Part shown: positions 57,764 through 64,000 of the stretch, piece after piece
How the letters are laid out: every line of letters starts with the position of its first letter
Position numbering within the stretch: the stretch's first letter is position 1
Source of the DNA: Paenibacillus wynnii
Lineage (GTDB): Bacteria; Bacillota; Bacilli; Paenibacillales; Paenibacillaceae
DNA: 64,000 nucleotides
NCBI RefSeq assembly: GCF_000757885.1
Contig: NZ_JQCR01000003.1
Coordinates: forward strand, 1,674,001-1,738,000
Reading direction: 5' to 3'
Position numbers and translations under genes: made by a program
The notes under the pieces: generated by a model
What the model was told of the DNA's origin: nothing
Databases searched by the model: none
What the model saw: only the letters and a program-made list of their open reading frames with translations

Positions 57764-58010
57764 GCGATTCGAAGGGGCTGCCCCTAAATCCAGTAGGATT
57801 GAGTTGGACACTCGATGCGGACGCTCCGCGAACGGACCGTTGCTCCAACCGCTGTGCTCTCCAGATTTTTTTTATTCCCCTTATCGGTGAAAATCCGGAG
57901 ACAGCTTATGCTTTCGAAGCTAGTTCTTCTTTGGAAAACTTTCGGGCGACCGCTACCGCTTTTCCACAATCGTTCCGTCCTCTCCGCTACTTTCAGCGGA
58001 ACCATTCAAA
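57764..58010. repeat. Probable dispersed Paenibacillus-type intergenic repeat
   Basis: This stretch between the exported-protein gene and cysI has higher GC, several short internal complementary pieces, and the segments GATGCGGACGCTCCGCGAAC and ACCGCTTTTCCACAATCGTT. I recall near-identical intergenic segments, often mis-called as short hypothetical proteins, in Paenibacillus genomes. Frames on both strands are open here, but none has an SD. The whole 366-bp gap (57764-58129) holds this segment and the terminator. Confidence 0.45.
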
Positions 58011-58015
58011 AACAA

Positions 58016-58058
58016 AACAAGCCAGTCTCCTATAACGCGGAGACTGGCTTGTTTTTTT
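58016..58058. terminator. Strong terminator between convergent genes
   Basis: AACAAGCCAGTCTCC (58016-58030) pairs perfectly with GGAGACTGGCTTGTT (58039-58053) around an 8-nt loop, followed by TTTTTTT on the + strand and a T-rich run on the minus strand. Confidence 0.88.
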
Positions 58059-58129
58059 AGCTTTTACAGCATTGATGTGCATCATTTGGTACAGTCTATA
58101 ATGTTCGGAAATGTTTGTTGCTCTACCAT

Positions 58130-59854
58130 TCAGTCATGAAAATTCAGACCGTTGGTAACAGCCTTCACATATCCAGCACGAATGACGAAGTCGCCGAAAT
58201 GCTCGCCGTTATTGCGTTCAGCAGCATATTGATGAATGATAGGCTCAAGTATCTCCAAGATTTCGGTCTCATCTACATTTTCCTTATAGATCTTGTTCAA
58301 TCTGTCACCGGCAAAGCCTGCACCTAGATACATATTGTATCTGCCAAGAGATTTACCAATAAACGAAATTTCACCAAGCGCTGGTCTGGCACAGCTGTTC
58401 GGGCAGCCTGTCATACGGATATTAATTTCCTCATCCCGAAGGCCAGCCTTATCCAAGATCACCTCCAGCTTATCCAGCAACGAGGGCAAATAACGCTCCG
58501 CTTCAGCCATGGCCAATCCGCAGGTAGGGAAGGCCACACAGGACAAGGCACTTCTCCGCAGTGCGGAATGATGTGCACCGTCCGTGAGTCCATATTGCTT
58601 AGCCAATTCAGTGATTTTACCCTTTTTAGTACTGGATACGTTGGCAATAATCAAATTCTGGTTCGGGGTAAGGCGGAAATCACCGGTATGAATCTTGGCA
58701 ATTTCCCGCAATCCTGTCATCAATGCATTGTTGTCCTCGTCATGAATTCGTCCGCTTTGAATATAAAGCGACAGATTCCATTTGCCGTTGGTACCTTTCA
58801 CCCAGCCATAGCGTTCACCGTTATGATCAAAATGGTAGGCACGTGCTGCTTCCAACTGCCATCCCAATCTTTCATGCAGTTCACTTACGAACCATTCAAT
58901 GCCATGACGGTCAATGGTATACTTGAACCGCGCATTTTTGCGGACAGAACGATTGCCGTAATCCCGTTGAATAGTAACCGTCTTCTCGGACACATCGAGT
59001 AGCTGCTCAGGGCGACAGAACCCGATTACACGTCCCAATTGCGGGTAAGTGCTGGTATCTCCATGAGTCATTCCCATACCGCCGCCAACCGAAACGTTAA
59101 AACCTACAAGTTTTCCCTCTTCGATAATAGCGATAAATCCTAGATCCTGAGAAAAAACATCTACATCATTGGAAGGAGGGACCGCCATACCAATTTTGAA
59201 TTTACGCGGCAAATACACGGGACCGTAGATAGGCTCCACCTCTGCCCCGTCTGCCAAGCTGTCCACTACCTTTTCCCCATCCAGCCAAATCTCATGATAA
59301 GCAGGTGTTCGTGGCGATAAGTGATCGCTAACTTTACGAGCCCATTCATAGACCTCGGCATGAACCTCTGATTGATACGGATTAGGGTTACTCATCACAT
59401 TACGGTTAACATCGCCGCAAGCGGCTAGTGTTGTCATTAGAGTATCGTTAATGGATCGGATCGTCTTTTTCAAGTTCCACTTCAGCACACCATGCATTTG
59501 AAAAGCTTGTCTGGTAGTAATCCGAAGCGTACCGTTTCCATATTTATGGGCCAGATCATCCATGACTAGCCACTGTGCCGATGTCATTACACCGCCCGGT
59601 ATGACTACACGGAGCATGAACTGGTAAGCAGGCTCCAGCTTTTGACGATCGCGTTCAGTACGCAAATCTCTGTCATCCTGCATATAGCTCCCGTGAAATT
59701 TCAACAACCGGTTATCATCTTCCGGCAGGCCCCCGGTAATAGGGTTTCTCAAGGTTTCAACTAACGCACCCCGCAAGTAATTGCTCTCTATCTTAATATG
59801 CTCAACATCACTTGGCGGCCCGCCAATCGGCTTAACTACTTCATTGTTTGCCAT
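58130..59854 (-). CDS. cysI: Sulfite reductase (NADPH) hemoprotein beta subunit
   Basis: A 574-residue siroheme/4Fe-4S protein reducing sulfite to sulfide in cysteine synthesis. Two ferredoxin-like half-domains and the cluster/siroheme cysteines Cys439, Cys445 (CVAFPTC), Cys484 and Cys488 (GCPNSC) are all in place, and DFRLTPNQNLII and RITTRQAFQMHG contribute siroheme/sulfite-binding basic residues. Length equals that of enteric CysI. SD GGGAGGAG precedes the ATG. It follows cysJ by 43 bp in the same transcript. Confidence 0.95.
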   Translation of the reverse strand: MANNEVVKPIGGPPSDVEHIKIESNYLRGALVETLRNPITGGLPEDDNRLLKFHGSYMQDDRDLRTERDRQKLEPAYQFMLRVVIPGGVMTSAQWLVMDDLAHKYGNGTLRITTRQAFQMHGVLKWNLKKTIRSINDTLMTTLAACGDVNRNVMSNPNPYQSEVHAEVYEWARKVSDHLSPRTPAYHEIWLDGEKVVDSLADGAEVEPIYGPVYLPRKFKIGMAVPPSNDVDVFSQDLGFIAIIEEGKLVGFNVSVGGGMGMTHGDTSTYPQLGRVIGFCRPEQLLDVSEKTVTIQRDYGNRSVRKNARFKYTIDRHGIEWFVSELHERLGWQLEAARAYHFDHNGERYGWVKGTNGKWNLSLYIQSGRIHDEDNNALMTGLREIAKIHTGDFRLTPNQNLIIANVSSTKKGKITELAKQYGLTDGAHHSALRRSALSCVAFPTCGLAMAEAERYLPSLLDKLEVILDKAGLRDEEINIRMTGCPNSCARPALGEISFIGKSLGRYNMYLGAGFAGDRLNKIYKENVDETEILEILEPIIHQYAAERNNGEHFGDFVIRAGYVKAVTNGLNFHD

Positions 59855-59897
59855 TGTTGCTATCTCCTCCCGCTATCATTCACTTACTCCTAGGTAA

Positions 59898-61757
59898 TTA
59901 ATAAACATCGCGCTGGTAACGCCCCTGCTGCTGCATATCTTCAAGATAGGCTGCCGCTTCTTCCGGGCTTATACCGCCTTCTTGTTGAATAACTGTGATA
60001 AGGGCGGAATGAACATCATGCGCCATATGCTTTTCGTCACCGCAGATATAGATATGGGCACCTTCTTTAAGCCATTCATAGATTTCACGGCTTTTCTCCA
60101 TGATGCGGTGCTGTACATAAACCTTCTCTTCTGTATCTCTGGAAAACGCGACATCCAGCTTCGTGAGTACGCCGTCATTAAGCATTCTCTGCCAGTCGGT
60201 TTGATATAAAAAATCCGTTACAAAATGCCGATCCCCGTAGATTAACCAGGATTTACCTTGCGCACCCAGTTCTTCTCTCTCTTCCAAGAAAGATCTGAAC
60301 GGAGCTACTCCGGTTCCAGGGCCTATCATAATAATCGGAACATCCGAATTAGCAGGAAGCTTGAAATTAGGATTGTGCTGGATATAAATCGGTAAAGTTC
60401 CGCCCGGCTGCACACGTTCCGCACAATGAACCGAGCAAACACCGTAACGATCTCGACCATGAGCCTGGTAGCGCACAGCTCTTACTGTGAAATGCACTTC
60501 ATCCGGATTAGCCTTCCAGCTGCTTGCAATAGAGTATAGACGGGCGGGCAGCTTACGCAAAATGGTAACAAAGCTGCGTGCCGGAGCTTGCCAAGGTCCA
60601 AAATCCTGTACTAAATCCAAGAGATCACGTCCTTGGATATAATCTTTAAGGTCCTGTTGCCGGCCCGGTGACAGAAGTTCACCCAACCCGCTAACGGAAG
60701 AGAACTGAACCGCTTGCTCCAAAAGAGGTTTGGTCAGGACAGTAATATCGTAGTGATAGAGTAAAGCCTCGCGCAGTGTACCTTCTTCACCTTTTTTGTT
60801 AAAAGGAACGGTCTCTCCGGAATTCCAGCCCATTGCCCCTATAATTGCATCTACCAGCTCTGGGTGATTCTCCGGATACACTCCTAATGAATCACCGGGT
60901 TCGAATTGCAGATTAGAGCCCTCAAGAGAAAGCTCAAGATGACGGGTTTCACGGTCTGAACCACGACCATTAAGATTTAGATTCTCAAGAACCTCAGCCC
61001 TAAAGGGATTATTACGTGAATAGTCCGACCCCTCAGACTCCGCAGCTTCAGAAGCTTTAACTACCTCGGCGGCAAGAGCATGAGCATTGGACTGTCCGTT
61101 TAGAGAACTTAATACACTCTCAAACCACTCTGCTACTTGATCGTCATAATCCAAGTCACAGTCTACACGAGGAGTAAGCCGTTTACCGCCGAGCTCTTCC
61201 AGACGTTGATCAAAATCTTTTCCCGTTTGGCAGAAGAACTCATAAGAGGTATCTCCCAAAGCCAGTACAGAAAACCGCAGGTTGTCTAATTGCGGCGCTC
61301 TTTTGCTATAGATAAACTCGTAGAAGGAACGGGCATTATCCGGCGGCTCTCCTTCTCCATGGGTACTGACCAATAGAAGCAGATTCTCGACCTTTTTCAG
61401 CCCGTTGGGTCTAAATGTATTCATGGAAGCCAGAGTTACCTGATAACCCTGCTCTTCCAACTTCCGGGACAAGCTTCCGGCAAGTCTCTGAGAATTACCG
61501 GTTTGAGAACCAAAAAGCACGGTAACTTCACGGGAAACCGCGGATGCTCCTACTGCTGAAATAACATCCGTATTTGCAACTGCTGCTGTAATAGACTGTG
61601 GCTCAGTACCATTCGGTGTCACTGCAGCGGATTGAAGAGCTGAAATATACCCGCTAAGCCATATCTTTTGTGTTTCCGTTAAGGATGGTAGAAGCCGATT
61701 GAGAAGTTCGACTTGGCTCTCATTAAAGGGACTGTTCGTTACTTGAAGTTGCAACAA
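59898..61757 (-). CDS. cysJ: Sulfite reductase (NADPH) flavoprotein alpha subunit
   Basis: A 619-residue diflavin reductase passing electrons from NADPH through FAD and FMN to CysI. Order: N-terminal extension (1-80), FMN-binding flavodoxin domain (about 83-225; VLFGSQTGNSQRLAGSL, VSTHGEGEPPDNARSF), FAD domain (about 250-470; ARLYSIASS, YGVCSVHCAE), NADP domain (GPGTGVAPFRSFLEER, YICGDEKHMAHDVHSAL). The TTG at 61757 has SD AGGAGAG about 9 nt away. It is the first gene of the leftward cysJI unit. No leader riboswitch is seen in the 283-bp gap upstream. Confidence 0.95.
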   Translation of the reverse strand: MLQLQVTNSPFNESQVELLNRLLPSLTETQKIWLSGYISALQSAAVTPNGTEPQSITAAVANTDVISAVGASAVSREVTVLFGSQTGNSQRLAGSLSRKLEEQGYQVTLASMNTFRPNGLKKVENLLLLVSTHGEGEPPDNARSFYEFIYSKRAPQLDNLRFSVLALGDTSYEFFCQTGKDFDQRLEELGGKRLTPRVDCDLDYDDQVAEWFESVLSSLNGQSNAHALAAEVVKASEAAESEGSDYSRNNPFRAEVLENLNLNGRGSDRETRHLELSLEGSNLQFEPGDSLGVYPENHPELVDAIIGAMGWNSGETVPFNKKGEEGTLREALLYHYDITVLTKPLLEQAVQFSSVSGLGELLSPGRQQDLKDYIQGRDLLDLVQDFGPWQAPARSFVTILRKLPARLYSIASSWKANPDEVHFTVRAVRYQAHGRDRYGVCSVHCAERVQPGGTLPIYIQHNPNFKLPANSDVPIIMIGPGTGVAPFRSFLEEREELGAQGKSWLIYGDRHFVTDFLYQTDWQRMLNDGVLTKLDVAFSRDTEEKVYVQHRIMEKSREIYEWLKEGAHIYICGDEKHMAHDVHSALITVIQQEGGISPEEAAAYLEDMQQQGRYQRDVY

Positions 61758-62040
61758 TATCCATCTCTCCTAATCCTGAAATCTATATACATTAGTGCTT
61801 CCTCTTGTAAACCATACTAAACTGCCATGGATTCAGGCTAACATAATTAAGGAAATCCATCAACGCAGATATACTTCCTATAAATTGGATACTTAGGTAA
61901 TAATATGTGCAAAATAAGAAAAAGCAGTCTAAATCAGAGTAAATCACCCTGATTTAAGCCGCTTCATTATAAAAAATGATGACTTTGATTAGATAACGTG
62001 ATAATCAAATGATGTGAATTGTTAAAATAGGAGGTACATA

Positions 62041-62727
62041 ATGGAACTCGGATCCATTTTGACCAAGTTAATCATAGGATTCTTTGGGTTATGGAGTATG
62101 GCGAGATTACTTGGCAAGAAAGAGATTTCTGCATTGACACCCTTTGATTTTATTTCCGCTGTCGTATTGGGTGATCTGGTAGGAAACACGATTTATGAAA
62201 AAGAGCATTCCGTGCTTAAGTTGATCTTCACCCTTGTCATCTGGACCCTACTGTCTGTTCTTTTTGAAAAAATCACGCAGTTTATACCCAAGCTTCGCAA
62301 ACCCTTGGAGGGCCAAGCGGAAATCCTGATTCATGATGGAAAAATTGATTTGACTAAACTCCGGAAAAACAACTTAGACTTTGATCAATTGCGGATGATG
62401 CTTCGAGCGAAGAACACCTTTTCTCTGGAGGAAGTTGCTTTTGCCATCTATGAAACAAACGGATCTTTAAGCATTCTTAAAAAACCTCTATACGAAGGTG
62501 TACTCCGAAAGGATTTGAATCTTCCTGATCAGGAAGTACAGTTGACGCTTTGCATCGTGGAAAAAGGTGTTTTACACAAGGAAAATCTCCATCGTTTAGG
62601 TAAAGATCAAGCTTGGTTTAAGAGTCAGATTGAAAAAAAGGGATACCCGGACATTAAGAGCATAGCTTATGCCGAATTCGACGGGGAAGGTGATTTAACT
62701 ATCATCCCTGCTTATGCTCAGAATTAA
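62041..62727 (+). CDS. YetF-family DUF421 membrane protein
   Basis: A 228-residue protein with three N-terminal membrane helices (about 5-75; ARLLGKKEISALTPFDFISAVVLGDLVGN is the family signature) and a cytoplasmic DUF421 domain (LIHDGKIDLTKLRKNNLDFDQLRMMLR, VAFAIYETNGSLSILKKP). Bacillus YetF-like proteins include the 2Duf spore-membrane proteins that affect germination and spore resistance. The ATG has a perfect SD (AGGAGGT). It is divergent from cysJ and convergent with the hybrid kinase, ending right at its stop. Confidence 0.9.
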   Translation: MELGSILTKLIIGFFGLWSMARLLGKKEISALTPFDFISAVVLGDLVGNTIYEKEHSVLKLIFTLVIWTLLSVLFEKITQFIPKLRKPLEGQAEILIHDGKIDLTKLRKNNLDFDQLRMMLRAKNTFSLEEVAFAIYETNGSLSILKKPLYEGVLRKDLNLPDQEVQLTLCIVEKGVLHKENLHRLGKDQAWFKSQIEKKGYPDIKSIAYAEFDGEGDLTIIPAYAQN

Positions 62728-64000
62728 TCATCCCGGAAAAAGCACCTCACCCAAACCTTGCTTAATCTTCACAATTTCTTCAATTGTATTTGACAGTTCA
62801 CCTGGTGGATAGGGTTTGGTTAGGTACTTTTGGACAACGTTCATTAAATCTTTATCTGATTTATCCAACGCTGAAGAGATTACGATCGGAATGTTCTCCG
62901 TTCTCGGATCTGTTTTCAACATTCGGATGAGATCCCACCCATCCAATTCTTCCCCTAGCATTAAATCAACTACTATGGCTACAAATGATGTCTTTAGAGC
63001 CTGATCATAAGCTTTCTGCGGATGGTAATGATGAGTAACCCTAAAGCCTTTGGCTTTTAGCTCCTCTGATAAGAGTAGAGACAAACTGTTGTCATCTTCT
63101 ACAATCAAAACATTGGGCTTGTTTTCTTTGTCGGTACTCCATTTGTTGTGGTCTTCCTCTTGCCCGGTTGCTTCAGCATGAAGAACAGGGATTCTGAACC
63201 AGACTGTAGTACCTTCACCCTCCACTGAATCTATACCGATGGTACCCTGCTGTTTATCTATAATTTCCTTGCAGATCGCAAGTCCCAGACCTGTTCCACC
63301 GATTCTCTTTGATGCACTATTATCTATTCTTCTAAATTTTTGGAAAAGCTGGCTGATTTGGTCTTGTGCAATACCCATCCCGGAGTCCTGAATTTGAACA
63401 ACTATGTAACCCTGTTCATTATGGAGGAGCACTTTAACTTCGCTGCTGTTAGGCGAGAACTTGATGGCGTTACCAAGCAGGTTCGTCAGTACCTGAATAA
63501 TTTTATTCTTATCGACATCCACTTCGGCGTTTTGAGCTTCATCGACCAGAAGAACCTGATGAGTATTGCTCAGTTTATATTGTTCAATAACACCCAGTAC
63601 GATTTCACTAAGATTGGCATGCTCAGTAACATATTGCTGTTTGCCCGACTCCATCCGCTGGAGATCCAGGAAATCATTGATTAGATCGGTTAATCTCTTT
63701 GCTTCCTTATGGATCGTCTCCAGATACTTCAATTGCTTCTCCGGCTTCATCGTTTTAGACAGCAGTAGTTCGGTAAAGCCTAACACACTCGATAACGGTG
63801 TCCGAAGTTCATGGCTAACCGTACTAACCAGTTCTGATTTCATCAAATCAAGCTCATATTCTCTAGTAATGTCCCGATGTACGAATAATGTACCAATACG
63901 GGTATTACGGCGGAAAACCGGAATAGCATACACATCAATATGCTTCACTGGTTTCGACCCAATAGAGTACTTCATACTGCTGGATTCGACCGAATTTTCG
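62728..64000 (-). CDS. Hybrid sensor histidine kinase with C-terminal receiver, N-terminus outside window
   Basis: The visible 424 residues run to the window edge; the frame stays open upstream of the ATG at 63975 (reading ENSVESSS before it), so the true start lies outside. Order: end of a PAS domain (VYAIPVFRRNTRIGTLFVHRDITREYEL), HisKA with His in STVSHELRTPLSSVLG, HATPase_c (NLLGNAIKFSPNSS, GTGLGLAICKEII), linker, and a receiver (VLIVEDDNSL, phospho-acceptor Asp in AIVVDLMLGEELDGWDL, Lys in KYLTKPYPPGE). Such hybrids in Paenibacillus often have PAS or membrane sensor N-termini. The signal is unknown. Confidence 0.88.
   Translation of the reverse strand, partial: ENSVESSSMKYSIGSKPVKHIDVYAIPVFRRNTRIGTLFVHRDITREYELDLMKSELVSTVSHELRTPLSSVLGFTELLLSKTMKPEKQLKYLETIHKEAKRLTDLINDFLDLQRMESGKQQYVTEHANLSEIVLGVIEQYKLSNTHQVLLVDEAQNAEVDVDKNKIIQVLTNLLGNAIKFSPNSSEVKVLLHNEQGYIVVQIQDSGMGIAQDQISQLFQKFRRIDNSASKRIGGTGLGLAICKEIIDKQQGTIGIDSVEGEGTTVWFRIPVLHAEATGQEEDHNKWSTDKENKPNVLIVEDDNSLSLLLSEELKAKGFRVTHHYHPQKAYDQALKTSFVAIVVDLMLGEELDGWDLIRMLKTDPRTENIPIVISSALDKSDKDLMNVVQKYLTKPYPPGELSNTIEEIVKIKQGLGEVLFPG

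Noticed and set aside
57745..58060. Several short frames on both strands
   Set aside because: They lie in the intergenic repeat and terminator, have no SD, and match the type of spurious calls that such repeats produce.
61758..62040. S-box, T-box or other riboswitch upstream of cysJ
   Set aside because: None of the conserved cores of SAM, T-box or cobalamin elements is visible; only weak AT-rich inverted repeats are present.
1..64000. rRNA, tRNA, transposase, integrase or prophage genes
   Set aside because: Looked for on both strands; no cloverleaf, rRNA core, DDE/IS200 or phage structural protein was recognised.

Overview
The window looks like a piece of a spore-forming, low-to-moderate-GC Firmicute chromosome, most probably Paenibacillus. 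This rests on Bacillus-type Shine-Dalgarno sites (AGGAGG) before almost every gene, frequent TTG/GTG starts, and gene content: a YjcZ-like sporulation micropeptide, an LtaS-type lipoteichoic acid synthase, an ECF sigma/DUF4179 anti-sigma pair, ribosomal protein L25/Ctc, a manganese catalase, a YetF protein, CysJI and a c-di-GMP-I riboswitch. The genus is an inference. I see no rRNA, tRNA, CRISPR array, phage block, transposase or origin. Both window edges cut genes: a GNAT acetyltransferase on the left and a hybrid sensor kinase on the right.

Layout. 0-9 kb: LTA synthase, a methyltransferase, an XRE-DUF5680 regulator, small membrane and sporulation genes, a secreted SH3b-amidase, an isochorismatase-fold hydrolase, a gene split by an apparent 1-nt deletion (7359-8155), and a small beta-gamma-crystallin protein. 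9-17 kb: HIT-HD pair, sensor kinase, decayed alpha/beta hydrolase, class 3 lipase, CE2-like esterase, GNAT, and the ECF sigma/anti-sigma pair. 17-30 kb: many single accessory genes (DinB, GrpB-like, LysE exporter with its AraC regulator, two CPBP proteases, further AraC and GNAT genes), then a GPH symporter plus PIG-L deacetylase.

29.6-36.9 kb is a signalling locus. A multi-pass membrane protein gene is followed by one for an 1811-residue Ser/Thr kinase-AAA-helical repeat-GAF-PAS-GGDEF protein. Next comes a separate promoter, a c-di-GMP-I riboswitch with an intrinsic terminator, and a stand-alone CheY-like receiver. The diguanylate cyclase product is therefore probably read by the neighbouring RNA switch. 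37-45 kb: a MacB-like ABC fusion, a gene-free repeat-bearing stretch of about 800 bp, and a two-component system with its own FtsX-type ABC transporter. 45-50 kb: amino acid permease, Mn catalase, CBS protein, YdcF/DUF218 protein and L25/Ctc.

50-54.8 kb is a mannose-polymer locus. A small HTH gene and a DUF1861 (GH130/GT108-like propeller) gene are divergent from a GT4 glycosyltransferase, an alpha/alpha-toroid protein and mannose-1-phosphate guanylyltransferase. The two promoters lie back to back with their -35 boxes inside one palindrome. I infer synthesis and turnover of a mannan-like polymer, conceivably resembling Leishmania mannogen. 54.9-58 kb: an OmpR-type two-component system divergent from a (frameshifted) exported protein whose promoter carries four CCAnnnTT repeats at exact 11-bp spacing. 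58-64 kb: assimilatory sulfite reductase cysJI, a YetF protein, and the truncated hybrid kinase.
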